From positions 1 to 59,275 of the IMG/VR virus record IMGVR_UViG_3300017757_000006: DNA of 59,275 nucleotides, one strand, 5' to 3'. The stretch's first letter is position 1. Every line of letters begins with the position of its first letter. The stretch is from a virus. The position numbers and the translations under genes are program-made. Positions 32,444-40,326 of the stretch are shown here, piece after piece. Under the pieces are notes generated by a model. It saw only the letters and a program-made list of their open reading frames with translations. It searched no databases and was not told where the DNA came from.

Positions 32444-32719
32444 TTATTTCTCCATTGTATCGTGATTATGTAGAGCCATTATACCATAATGGATCACCTT
32501 TAGCAAGTCATTTCTGTTCTTACCATCTTTTTTTCCGTACCGTTGACTATACTTGAGTATATTGCCGATACAAAAACCTTCGCCATGTCCAGAATCCATA
32601 ATGAATTCGGTGGCTTGAAACTTGTTGTGGGAATAGTGAGCAGCATAGGTTTTGTCTATGTACTCTTGTAATTCTTTCAGAATAGTGTCTTCTGAATATT
32701 TGTAGTCTATCTTTTTCAA
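32444..32719 (-). CDS. DUF3310-like protein
   Basis: 91 aa. FCIGNILKYSQRYGKKDG followed by DLLKVIHYGIMAL is the signature of the DUF3310 family, found in many phages and sometimes annotated as a nucleotide kinase without firm support. A small helical protein, expressed just before the clamp gene. Function unknown. Confidence 0.75.
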   Translation of the reverse strand: MKKIDYKYSEDTILKELQEYIDKTYAAHYSHNKFQATEFIMDSGHGEGFCIGNILKYSQRYGKKDGKNRNDLLKVIHYGIMALHNHDTMEK

Positions 32720-32741
32720 TTAATACATCCTATAAAGTTGG

Positions 32742-32763
32742 GTAGGGGGGCGAACCCCCCACC
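32742..32763 (-). terminator. strong GC hairpin between two genes, possible weak terminator
   Basis: Six consecutive G pair with six C around a TTCG loop (minus strand), in a 54-nt gap between the stop of the 87-aa gene and the start at 32719. The downstream sequence CAACTTTAT is not a proper T run, so this may attenuate, protect a 3' end or mark a processing site rather than fully terminate. Confidence 0.5.
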
Positions 32764-32773
32764 GCAGTTTCGA

Positions 32774-33037
32774 TTAGCTAGAGTAAGAGTAATCAGAACC
32801 AGTAACCGCTTTCAAACCAGCAGCGATAACACCTTTCGATGGTTCGCCGAGTCTGTATGCAGTTTTGCCTTGGAATTTATTTACATAAATGCAATTACCT
32901 TCACTTCTAAGCGTATCAATCATCGCTCTTGGTGATGTCAAATCAAGTTTAGCTCTGAGAGTATCCCATGTTACATTCTTCCCTGTAGAAAGAAGTCTCA
33001 TAGTTTTTTCTCTTTTTGTTAGTGCTTTTCTGCCCAT
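32774..33037 (-). CDS. small helix-turn-helix-like protein
   Basis: 87 aa, basic. TKREKTMRLLSTGKNVTWDTLRAKL (described: residues 7-31) followed by SPRAMIDTLRSEGNCIYVNK reads as a winged-helix or HTH fold: helix, turn, recognition helix, then a beta wing ending TAYRLGEP. It could be a regulator of phage or host genes. It is the first gene after the promoter at 33092-33120, hence early. Confidence 0.65.
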   Translation of the reverse strand: MGRKALTKREKTMRLLSTGKNVTWDTLRAKLDLTSPRAMIDTLRSEGNCIYVNKFQGKTAYRLGEPSKGVIAAGLKAVTGSDYSYSS

Positions 33038-33091
33038 ATTATCTCCATTATCATATTTTATTCAAATCACCATTATTGATGATTAGATTAT

Positions 33092-33120
33092 AGTATACCC
33101 TATTTCTAGGGCAATGTCAA
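33092..33120 (-). promoter_or_regulatory. early promoter with palindromic spacer
   Basis: On the minus strand TTGACA (33115-33120), 17-bp spacer, TATACT (33092-33097). The spacer holds an inverted repeat CCCTA-gaaa-TAGGG, unlike the TGTT/AACA type seen elsewhere. It drives the HTH-like gene, and the clamp region if the GC hairpin is read through. Confidence 0.8.
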
Positions 33121-33125
33121 TAGAT

Positions 33126-33557
33126 TTATTTAATTTCAATAGTACGAGGTTTCTTATCCTCTGGGATAACTCGTTCCATTGCAATAGATAAAATTCCATT
33201 CTTCATGTTTGCTTCTTTCACAACAACATCATCCGACAGCGTGAATGCACGCTTAAATGAACGAGCAGAAATTCCTTTGTGTAGGTATTCTGTATCATCC
33301 GTTTCCGATGTTTTCAAATCAATCGAACTAATGTTCAATCTATTTTCAGACATACGAACTTCAACATCTTTTTTAGAAAAGCCTGCAACTGCTACTTCAA
33401 TAAGAAATTCAGTATCAGACTTCTTGATAATGTTGTATGGGGGATAGTTGGTTTGTTGTGTAAAGCTTGACGCTGTGGTCAGACTATCGAACATTCTATC
33501 GAAACCGATAGAGTAAGTATTGATCCTTGATGGATCAAGTGATGCGTAATTTACCAT
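33126..33557 (-). CDS. small heat-shock protein (Hsp20 family)
   Basis: 143 aa. Alpha-crystallin domain from about residue 38 to 138 (YNIIKKSDTEFLIEVAVAGF, LNISS, YLHKGISARSFKRAFTL, KNGILSIAMERV with the GIL motif). The short N-terminal arm contains FDRMFDSL as in IbpA. It is an ATP-independent holdase that protects unfolded proteins; Hsp20 genes recur in marine T4-like phages. Strong Shine-Dalgarno (AAAGGAG). It has its own promoter at 33620-33648. Confidence 0.9.
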   Translation of the reverse strand: MVNYASLDPSRINTYSIGFDRMFDSLTTASSFTQQTNYPPYNIIKKSDTEFLIEVAVAGFSKKDVEVRMSENRLNISSIDLKTSETDDTEYLHKGISARSFKRAFTLSDDVVVKEANMKNGILSIAMERVIPEDKKPRTIEIK

Positions 33558-33588
33558 TTTTTTCTCCTTTAATTAAGCAAGATAAATT

Positions 33589-33614
33589 GTGATACCCGAT
33601 TATCGGCATATCAC
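33589..33614 (-). other. 5'-leader hairpin of the hsp20 mRNA
   Basis: On the minus strand GTGATA pairs with TATCAC, enclosing CCGA/TCGG. The predicted transcription start lies at the first stem bases, so the mRNA would begin with this hairpin. The ribosome-binding site lies outside it, so an mRNA-stabilising role is more likely than a thermometer. Confidence 0.5.
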
Positions 33615-33619
33615 TACTA

Positions 33620-33648
33620 TATATAAGGATTAGCAGGGGATTTTTCAA
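33620..33648 (-). promoter_or_regulatory. promoter of hsp20
   Basis: On the minus strand TTGAAA (33643-33648), 17-bp spacer, TATATA (33620-33625), running into TAGTAG. Slightly weaker than the other early promoters. Confidence 0.6.
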
Positions 33649-33667
33649 CCCCCCACCAATCTTTTTT

Positions 33668-34627
33668 TTATGCCGCTTCGGCATACTCAAGTGCTTTATC
33701 CAAAGCGTTGAGTTTCACTTTACGGTTACGTCCGTACCAAGCAGATTGTAATCTACCATCATTTGAACGTCCCTGTAAGTGGTCTGTCATGTTGGTGACA
33801 GAGTTGAATGCAGTCCACCATGTACCCTGAGCAAACTCAGCGCCAGGTTGTACATTCAAGTTCTCAAAAGCAAGTTTTGAGTTGCGAGAAGTAAAGGGCA
33901 GGACACCTTCTACTTTCTCTTTTGCAGGCGCACCGAATACTTCATTGAAGTATTGAATAACATTCTCGCCGGTTGCCTTTTTAGAACCAAGGAACGCAGC
34001 CATTGATTTGTACTGTTCCATCTTCTCACGAGCAATACCCATCTGTTCTTTTACTTCAGCAGGGTCAAATGCCTTACGGTGATTTACCGTAACCATTCTA
34101 TCTGCATTCTGTGATAGAGACAGTGTTAGAGTATTGTTACATACCACACGAATTGGTGTCATACGAATATTAATCGCCTTACCAAACTGGTGTGGATTAG
34201 TGAACAAGAAGTAGTTGTCAGTGACATCACCCTTGAATAATTCAAAAGACTCTTTTGTTTTTGCAAGAGCCCACACCATCTGTCCATCTTTCAATGAACC
34301 AGCAGTGTGCATCTCCATGTCACCAGACATGCAGTACTCGTGGAAAAACTCAAACGCTTCTGAGTTCTGTACTGGATTCCAACCAGTACCAACAACATCT
34401 AATACAGAGTTGTCAGAGGTACGAACAAGCGCCTCTTTGTTTTTGATAGGAACACCTGTTGCAGTAACAAGTGGTTGTTTCTCTACTGTCCAATCAAGTC
34501 CAGCAACCTTTTGGAACTGGTCTGGTGTCAACTCTCGTTCTACCAAAGTACCTAGTCCATGCCAAGGAAGTTCCCCAACATACGCCATTTGCGCTTTTCC
34601 GTCAATCATTTCAAGTTCATGTGCCAT
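33668..34627 (-). CDS. DUF932 (phage/plasmid-like) protein
   Basis: 319 aa. LPWHGLGTLVERELTP near the start, NIRMTPIRVVCNNTL in the middle and NSVTNMTDH towards the end are characteristic of DUF932, a family found in phages and plasmids without assigned biochemistry. It carries its own promoter at 34671-34699, preceded by a second at 34767-34795, so strong early expression is expected. AGGAGAG precedes the ATG. Confidence 0.8.
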   Translation of the reverse strand: MAHELEMIDGKAQMAYVGELPWHGLGTLVERELTPDQFQKVAGLDWTVEKQPLVTATGVPIKNKEALVRTSDNSVLDVVGTGWNPVQNSEAFEFFHEYCMSGDMEMHTAGSLKDGQMVWALAKTKESFELFKGDVTDNYFLFTNPHQFGKAINIRMTPIRVVCNNTLTLSLSQNADRMVTVNHRKAFDPAEVKEQMGIAREKMEQYKSMAAFLGSKKATGENVIQYFNEVFGAPAKEKVEGVLPFTSRNSKLAFENLNVQPGAEFAQGTWWTAFNSVTNMTDHLQGRSNDGRLQSAWYGRNRKVKLNALDKALEYAEAA

Positions 34628-34670
34628 TATATATCTCTCCTAGAGTGGTTTTTTTCAATCTTACCTATAC

Positions 34671-34699
34671 AGTATACGTTGTTTTCATAACAAAGTCAA
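34671..34699 (-). promoter_or_regulatory. early promoter of the DUF932 gene
   Basis: On the minus strand TTGACT (34694-34699), 17-bp spacer, TATACT (34671-34676). The spacer contains an imperfect 13-bp palindrome TGTT-N5-AACA (34680-34692). Confidence 0.78.
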
Positions 34700-34766
34700 G
34701 AGGTTTTTGAAACTTTTTTGACTTTTTTTCATATTTCTGTGGTTGGTTTCTCATCATTACCTATAC

Positions 34767-34795
34767 AGTATACCTGTTCTTAGAACAAATGTCAA
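34767..34795 (-). promoter_or_regulatory. second, upstream early promoter with perfect spacer palindrome
   Basis: On the minus strand TTGACA (34790-34795), 17-bp spacer, TATACT (34767-34772). The spacer contains the perfect 13-bp palindrome TGTTCT-T-AGAACA (34775-34787). About 70 nt without a gene separate it from the promoter at 34671-34699. Confidence 0.8.
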
Positions 34796-34802
34796 GAGGT
34801 TT

Positions 34803-34961
34803 TTACCAGTTTTTTATGTTTCCGGCAATAATAACAAAACAAGTTATGAAGTTAACGACTACAATGATTGTTCTTATCATAGCAATCTTGTCAGCTTCAC
34901 AATCATTTGCACCCTCTTTTTCACCTATAGCTTTAGCCCATAGTCGCCATACTTTTTTCAT
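34803..34961 (-). CDS. 52-aa membrane mini-protein
   Basis: A short ORF filling most of the 345-nt gap between the gp46 and DUF932 genes. It reads MKKVWRLWAKAIGEKEGAND, then a membrane segment (about residues 30-47, RTIIVVVNFITCFVIIAG) and ends NIKNW. Similar MKKVWRLWAKA proteins are frequent in marine T4-like phages. AAGAG lies 8 nt before the ATG. It is the last gene of the gp55-gp47-gp46 transcript. Function unknown. Confidence 0.65.
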   Translation of the reverse strand: MKKVWRLWAKAIGEKEGANDCEADKIAMIRTIIVVVNFITCFVIIAGNIKNW

Positions 34962-34972
34962 AGAATATACTC

Positions 34973-36682
34973 TTATGTCACTAAGTGACTAAAGTTCTTC
35001 TCTTTCTTGAATTGAACAACACTTCTAAACTTATCGAATAGCATATCTTGTTTGTGGGAAATGACGAACACGTTCTGGTCTGAGAACGTATCTAGGATTT
35101 TGAGGAAGTCATCTGTACCAGAACCATCTAATGATGAATCAAAGATTTCATCAAGGATTAGTAGATTGGTGTTAGTAGAGTTCTTCATCTTTGCGATTGC
35201 ACGCCATGTGAATAGTAGTGCAAGGTCGATACGCATCTTCTCACCTTCAGAGAATGATGCATAGGAAAACTCATCACGAAAGCGTGACTTGATAGTTTCA
35301 TTAAAGTTCTCATCCAAGTTAAACTGTACATAAAAATCCATAGAGGATAAGTATGTATTGACTAGCTTGTTCATAATAGGAAGGTATTGTTTTACTATCT
35401 TTGTTTTGATACCAGTGTCTTGTAATAGATTACGAGCAACATCAACATAGAATTTATCTTCATTTAACTTAGACTTCTGTTCTTCGATTAGTTTAATCTG
35501 TCCTTTAAGTTCGGCAAGTTTTACTTTATCATCATCAGACACAGAACCCTGTGTATAAGTTTCGATATCTTTTTGTAACTTTACATTAAACTTTTCTAAC
35601 TCATTTATAGAAGAACGAATCTTTGCAATCTCAACATCATGTTTTCTGAACGCTTCTAGATTTTCTCTAATTATTTCTAGTCGTTCTTGTTCTTCTCGTT
35701 CCATTCGCTTGGCGTCAGAGATTGCTTTGTCAAGTTCTCCAACTTTGGAGTTGCGAGTTGCAATCTGCGTCTGCTTTGTTGCATCCGTAATATCTTGCTC
35801 GCATGTCGGACATTCTGCGTTCTCCTCGAAAAAGTTAATCTGCCTTTCATATTCACCTCTTTTATTCTGTAGGGCTGATTCAGTTCTACTTAGTTTACGA
35901 ATTTTCTCTTCTAACTTAATCTTCTGTTCACTATCATATGACAGAGATGTCTTCGCTTTATCAAGCAAAACAATAGAGTCTTTTTTAGTTTTTATTGATT
36001 TTTCGTTACTAGTAATTTTAGACTTACTCTCTTCAATTATTGAAGATTTGTTTTCAATAACATCTTCTATAAACCTTTGTTGCAAAGATGCCTTTTCTTT
36101 TGTTAAGTCAAATTGCGCCTCAGTATTCCGTATGTTCTCATTTAGTTCTTTTGTTTGATTCTTCAATAGAAAGTTCATCAATGAAAAAATCTTAATATCT
36201 AGGATATCCTCAACAACCTCACGGCGGGCCTTAGTAGTAAGTTGCATGAATGGTACAAATGTAGAAGAACCTAGAATAACAACTTGTGTAAATGAACGAT
36301 AGTTTAGTCCCATAATTTGTTGTTCAAGATACTTCTGATAATCACGAGCATTTGCATCTTGGTTAATCATGTTACCATTAACGTAAACCTCAAACTTGTT
36401 AGGTTTAATGCCCCTAACAACCTTAACGTCCTTACCACTTACGTTAAACTCAACCTCAACAACAGAACCACCACCATTTACAGTGTTGACTAATTGTTTC
36501 TTGGAAATGTTTCTAAATGGTTTATTGAACAAACCAAAACACAATGCATCAAGAATGGTACTTTTACCAGCACCATTCTCACCAATAATTAATGTAGATG
36601 AACTTCTGTCCAACTGTATTTCTGTAAAGTTATTCCCTGTGGAAAGAAAGTTTTTCCACCGCACGAATCTAAATGTAATCAA
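34973..36682 (-). CDS. 46: recombination endonuclease subunit gp46 (SbcC/Rad50-like)
   Basis: 569 aa. Walker A IIGENGAGKST near the N-terminus, a long coiled coil with a zinc-hook CPTC in the middle, then SFSEGEKMRIDLALLF (ABC signature), LLILDEIFDSSLDG (Walker B, D loop) and VISHKQ (H loop). With gp47 it resects DNA ends for recombination and degrades host DNA in T4. It overlaps gp47 by 4 nt. Confidence 0.94.
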   Translation of the reverse strand: MITFRFVRWKNFLSTGNNFTEIQLDRSSSTLIIGENGAGKSTILDALCFGLFNKPFRNISKKQLVNTVNGGGSVVEVEFNVSGKDVKVVRGIKPNKFEVYVNGNMINQDANARDYQKYLEQQIMGLNYRSFTQVVILGSSTFVPFMQLTTKARREVVEDILDIKIFSLMNFLLKNQTKELNENIRNTEAQFDLTKEKASLQQRFIEDVIENKSSIIEESKSKITSNEKSIKTKKDSIVLLDKAKTSLSYDSEQKIKLEEKIRKLSRTESALQNKRGEYERQINFFEENAECPTCEQDITDATKQTQIATRNSKVGELDKAISDAKRMEREEQERLEIIRENLEAFRKHDVEIAKIRSSINELEKFNVKLQKDIETYTQGSVSDDDKVKLAELKGQIKLIEEQKSKLNEDKFYVDVARNLLQDTGIKTKIVKQYLPIMNKLVNTYLSSMDFYVQFNLDENFNETIKSRFRDEFSYASFSEGEKMRIDLALLFTWRAIAKMKNSTNTNLLILDEIFDSSLDGSGTDDFLKILDTFSDQNVFVISHKQDMLFDKFRSVVQFKKEKNFSHLVT

Positions 36683-37743
36683 AGTTCTAAGTCACTCGCT
36701 TCTAAGTATAGAGATTTCATCATGGATGTTAGTCTATCTTTATCTAACTCCACATCTAATTCATCAATATATCGCTCTAACACTGTCATAGTATCTTCTG
36801 CATTCTCAACAATCTCATCAGACACATTAGATGCATCCAACTCACTAAAGTCCTCTACAATCTTAACCTCATGGGCTCCAGATTCGGACAACACTTTATC
36901 AACAAACCTATCGAATTGATAGATATCTTTTTTATTGACAACGACTATTCTAACATACTTATCCCTTAATGTCAATACATCAAAGTCAGAAAAATCCTTA
37001 GTACTATCATCATAGTATACTTTTTCAAAAATTGTGTGGGGATTGATGATACGTTCAAGTTCCCTCGTGTTCGTGTCAAACACATGGAATCCTTTTGGAC
37101 AACCGTTATCAGACCAAGTCATTTGATATGTGTTACCAAGATAGAACACCTGTCCATCGTCAGATTTCTTGTGGAAGTGTCCACTGAATACTGTATCGAA
37201 TTTCTTTAAGAATCCTTTATCATATCCACCTTCTGCAAAGTGTCCAGCGTGCATCTCAAACCCATTAATCTCTAAGTGTCCCATAGCAACCTGTGCTTTG
37301 GTATCCTCAATATGTTTCATGGTTTCTGCGTAATTATCAGGACAAATCCAAGGAATAAAACAGATAGGTGTTCCGTCAAATTCTACTGTTGTAGCTGCTG
37401 GGTATGTATGAATGTTATTAAACTTACCATTAATCAACTCATCCAGTGAGTTCACCTCATTGGTATTTTTGTAGAATGTATCGTGATTGCCAACCATCAT
37501 ATGGACAGTGACACCCAAGTCTACAAATCTTTGTAGGAATCGTTCACGGAAATCTTTAGCAATCTTGTATGAGACAAACTTACGTCTGTCCATAACATCC
37601 CCCAAGTGAATAACTGTATCAATACCATTCTCCTCAATATAAGGAAAATATACCTCTTCCCAAAATTTGTAGAAGTAATCGTTGAATGCTAGGTTATCGT
37701 TGCGGGCGCCAAAGTGTGTATCAGTTATTAGCGCTATCTTCAT
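36679..37743 (-). CDS. 47: recombination endonuclease subunit gp47 (SbcD/Mre11-like)
   Basis: 354 aa. Metallophosphoesterase motifs in order: DTHFG, HLGDVMDRR, VGNHDTFY, FSGHFHKKS. It is the nuclease partner of gp46. It overlaps gp55 by 23 nt and is transcribed with it. Confidence 0.94.
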   Translation of the reverse strand: MKIALITDTHFGARNDNLAFNDYFYKFWEEVYFPYIEENGIDTVIHLGDVMDRRKFVSYKIAKDFRERFLQRFVDLGVTVHMMVGNHDTFYKNTNEVNSLDELINGKFNNIHTYPAATTVEFDGTPICFIPWICPDNYAETMKHIEDTKAQVAMGHLEINGFEMHAGHFAEGGYDKGFLKKFDTVFSGHFHKKSDDGQVFYLGNTYQMTWSDNGCPKGFHVFDTNTRELERIINPHTIFEKVYYDDSTKDFSDFDVLTLRDKYVRIVVVNKKDIYQFDRFVDKVLSESGAHEVKIVEDFSELDASNVSDEIVENAEDTMTVLERYIDELDVELDKDRLTSMMKSLYLEASDLEL

Positions 37744-38293
37744 TTATCTTTATCTCTTCACCGTCATCATCATAAAATTTTTCAAGTCCTTTAGGTTCTT
37801 TTTTAACCTTCTTCTTAGGTTTATACACTGCTTCATCTGGTAGGAAGTTCTTCTGTAGATAGTCTACATATCCTGCTTGCGACATGTCTTCACCTTCCAT
37901 CATCAAGTCCACATTCATGTTGGATATGATTTGGTGTTTGACATGTTGTTGTTTTTTCTCTTTAGCAATCCTACGAAGAAATGCATAGTAGATTATTTGA
38001 GTAAAATATGCAAAGGGGTTCTTTGATTTCTCTGGATTGAAGTTGCCACAATACTGTAGACAGTTTTCTATACCATCAGAAATCATCTCATCTCTGTATG
38101 TATAATTAATAAAGTTTGGTCGATAGGATAGGTGATTCGCAATTTTAAGGAAACACTCGCCGATGTAATTGGTTACTGGTGGTTGTGGGTCACCAAGTTC
38201 TTCTGCCTCTTTGCATTTCTCCTTCCACTCTTTCATTGCTTCTAGGAACTGTGCATTGTTGACGTAATGAACACCCTTTTGTTTTTTAGCCAT
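37721..38293 (-). CDS. 55: late sigma factor gp55
   Basis: 190 aa. The region FAYFTQIIYYAFLRRIAKEKKQ (conserved part RRIAKEKKQ) is the region-2-like core of T4 gp55, which directs RNA polymerase to TATAAATA promoters. Many such elements occur in this window, so the factor and its targets are both present. First gene after the promoter at 38338-38365. Confidence 0.92.
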   Translation of the reverse strand: MAKKQKGVHYVNNAQFLEAMKEWKEKCKEAEELGDPQPPVTNYIGECFLKIANHLSYRPNFINYTYRDEMISDGIENCLQYCGNFNPEKSKNPFAYFTQIIYYAFLRRIAKEKKQQHVKHQIISNMNVDLMMEGEDMSQAGYVDYLQKNFLPDEAVYKPKKKVKKEPKGLEKFYDDDGEEIKINEDSANN

Positions 38294-38337
38294 TATAACT
38301 CCACATTTTGTTGCTTATAATTTACAACTATTCATAT

Positions 38338-38365
38338 AGTATACACTTTTACAGGGAAAAGTCAA
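38338..38365 (-). promoter_or_regulatory. early promoter of the gp55-gp47-gp46 operon
   Basis: On the minus strand TTGACT (38360-38365), 16-bp spacer, TATACT (38338-38343). Leader about 38 nt. Confidence 0.75.
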
Positions 38366-38400
38366 TAGATATAATAAAATAATTATTTTTCAAAAACTTC

Positions 38401-38429
38401 TTGACTTTCTCTTGACAAGACGGTATTAT
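38401..38429 (+). promoter_or_regulatory. plus-strand promoter facing minus-strand genes
   Basis: On the plus strand TTGACT (38401-38406), 17-bp spacer, TATTAT (38424-38429). It points into the 3' end of the Sm-like gene and would make antisense RNA to it and to uvsW. Only an 11-codon ORF follows directly. The 165-nt gap 38294-38458 holds no gene, just this and the opposite promoter. Confidence 0.5.
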
Positions 38430-38458
38430 AGGTATGTGCCGTTTGAGAATAGATAGAT

Positions 38459-38854
38459 CTAATGTATAGTTTTAGATGTTAATGAAGACTCCCATTCATC
38501 AAAGGCTTCTTCTGCTTCAATCTCCATTAGTTCTTCTTCTGTTGGCACCCTAATCTCATCTTCTACATCTCGTAGCATCTTGAGAACACACAACTCATAA
38601 AATCTAGATAATCCCAAAGATGCATCTGCTTTGGTAACAACCATACTTTTGTTAATGCTGTATACTTGTTCTTCAGAAAAATGTATCCATCTTCTTAGAG
38701 ACACAGACTCCTCTAGTCCTAAACTAGTGACTCTAGGTGTAGTGCTGACTAACAAGGGGTTGGTTATTTGTATCATTCCAGACTGTGTATCTTCAACTAA
38801 TCTGCAAACGATTTCTTCGCCACTTGATAATTTCAGAATTATATTTTCTGTCAT
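38459..38854 (-). CDS. second Sm-like protein
   Basis: 131 aa. The N-terminal half (ENIILKLSSGEEIVCRLVED, ITNPLLVS) has the same Sm1-type pattern as the protein at 23426-23725. The C-terminal tail is acidic (VPTEEELMEIEAEEAFDEWE) and absent from that relative. A ring-forming RNA-binding role is suggested by the family only. It overlaps the uvsW end by 4 nt. Confidence 0.6.
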   Translation of the reverse strand: MTENIILKLSSGEEIVCRLVEDTQSGMIQITNPLLVSTTPRVTSLGLEESVSLRRWIHFSEEQVYSINKSMVVTKADASLGLSRFYELCVLKMLRDVEDEIRVPTEEELMEIEAEEAFDEWESSLTSKTIH

Positions 38855-40326
38855 TTGATTTTTATCCTTGTAATCTCATAGTCAAATTCTTCTTCTGCGT
38901 ATATATTTATGCGTTCTTGAAAATGATTTATAGTAAAGTTCCTTTTTGACTTGTATGAAAAGTCATCTGCTATATCGAAGAGGGTAGCGGTATCTTTACT
39001 TTCACTCTTACGCAATCCTCGTCCAATACTCTGCAAGGTACGGACTCTAGATTTGCTAGGACTTGAGAACACGATGTTATGCAAATTCCGAATATTAATA
39101 CCAGTAGAAAAAGTACCATAAGACGCAATAATGATAGCATCTTTCTCTTTCTCTGTAATAGCACGAATATCTTCCCTTGTTTTAGTATCTGTTCCACCAT
39201 AGACATAGAAAACCTTCCTGTCTGTAGAATCAGATATCAACTTATGCAAAACATCTCCATGCTTCTCTACAAACTGAAATAGTATTAGTGTATTACCTTT
39301 TAGGTTCAATGTCAAGTCTTTAATGAAATCATTTCTCTTGGAGTGGGTTACGATGTAGTCCATCTCCTCTTGATAATTCATACCCTTAACAATTTTACAC
39401 TCTTCTTCTGAATATGTGAGAACTATAGATTTAATCTTAAAATCAGATAGTGTTTTTTCATCAATCAACTTTTTGGTTGATATAACTTTATTTAGAGTGC
39501 CGAACAGTCCTTCTAGTACAAGTCTGTGTGTCTGCATCCCATCTAGTGTACCTGTCAATCCAAACCTATACTTACATTGATCTAGTTTGGTTAGAATAGA
39601 AGTCAAGGACTTTGCCTTAAATAAATGCGCTTCATCTCCCACAACCAATCCAAAACTATCAAAGTATGACTTGGGCATTTTGTATAAAGATTGCCATGTA
39701 GATATTACCACAGACTTTGATATCTCTCTATCATGTCCACTGTACACTCTTTGCATATTGTTTTCAGACCATCCGTAGTCAACAAAATCTGAGTACATCT
39801 GTTCAACTAGAGATGTTGTGGGAACAAGAATGAGGATCTTATCATTTGTTTGTTCTTTTATTTTTAGTTTGTAATATCTTACAAGGATGTATATAATTAA
39901 CGACTTACCAGAAGCAGTAGGACTAAGAAGAAGTGCCCTATGTTTTCTGATTGCAAAATCCACGGCGTCAACTTGGTAATCACGAGGCGATATATTCTCG
40001 CCTCTGGAGGTAAGCTTAAGTTGTCGTATGAATCCATCCAGTGTTTCTCTGTCAATTTGTTTTTCATCTTCTAATTCCTCACTTATTTCATATGGTTCTT
40101 CCCACTCATCCAACCATTTTTTCAAATATGATAATAACCCAAGATACAACTCTCCTGTCTGTGGAGAATACAATCGTATTTTTCCATCCCATATGCGATT
40201 TCGGTATGCAGGCATAAATCTAGCGCCCGGCACTTCAAATGTAAAATGGTCTGATAATGAACGAGCAGTAGAAGGTTCAGTACTCACTTCTAAGTAAACC
40301 TCGTTCTTCTTTGTTACCTTTGTCAC
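38851..40326 (-). CDS. uvsW: UvsW helicase
   Basis: 491 aa. Superfamily 2 helicase: Q-like region RDYQVDAV, Walker A SPTASGKS (135-142), VVGDEAHLF (DExH box), GLTGTLDG, and the C-terminal domain with SIGRGLRKS (motif VI). The N-terminal domain, with PGARFMPAYRNRIWDGKIRL, is specific to T4 UvsW. It branch-migrates recombination intermediates and removes R-loops at origins. Lies between uvsY and the Sm-like gene. Confidence 0.93.
   Translation of the reverse strand: MTKVTKKNEVYLEVSTEPSTARSLSDHFTFEVPGARFMPAYRNRIWDGKIRLYSPQTGELYLGLLSYLKKWLDEWEEPYEISEELEDEKQIDRETLDGFIRQLKLTSRGENISPRDYQVDAVDFAIRKHRALLLSPTASGKSLIIYILVRYYKLKIKEQTNDKILILVPTTSLVEQMYSDFVDYGWSENNMQRVYSGHDREISKSVVISTWQSLYKMPKSYFDSFGLVVGDEAHLFKAKSLTSILTKLDQCKYRFGLTGTLDGMQTHRLVLEGLFGTLNKVISTKKLIDEKTLSDFKIKSIVLTYSEEECKIVKGMNYQEEMDYIVTHSKRNDFIKDLTLNLKGNTLILFQFVEKHGDVLHKLISDSTDRKVFYVYGGTDTKTREDIRAITEKEKDAIIIASYGTFSTGINIRNLHNIVFSSPSKSRVRTLQSIGRGLRKSESKDTATLFDIADDFSYKSKRNFTINHFQERINIYAEEEFDYEITRIKIK

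Noticed and set aside
33558-33614. RNA thermometer controlling hsp20
   Set aside because: The hairpin does not sequester the AAAGGAG site; a UCCUU that could pair with it lies upstream of the predicted transcription start.
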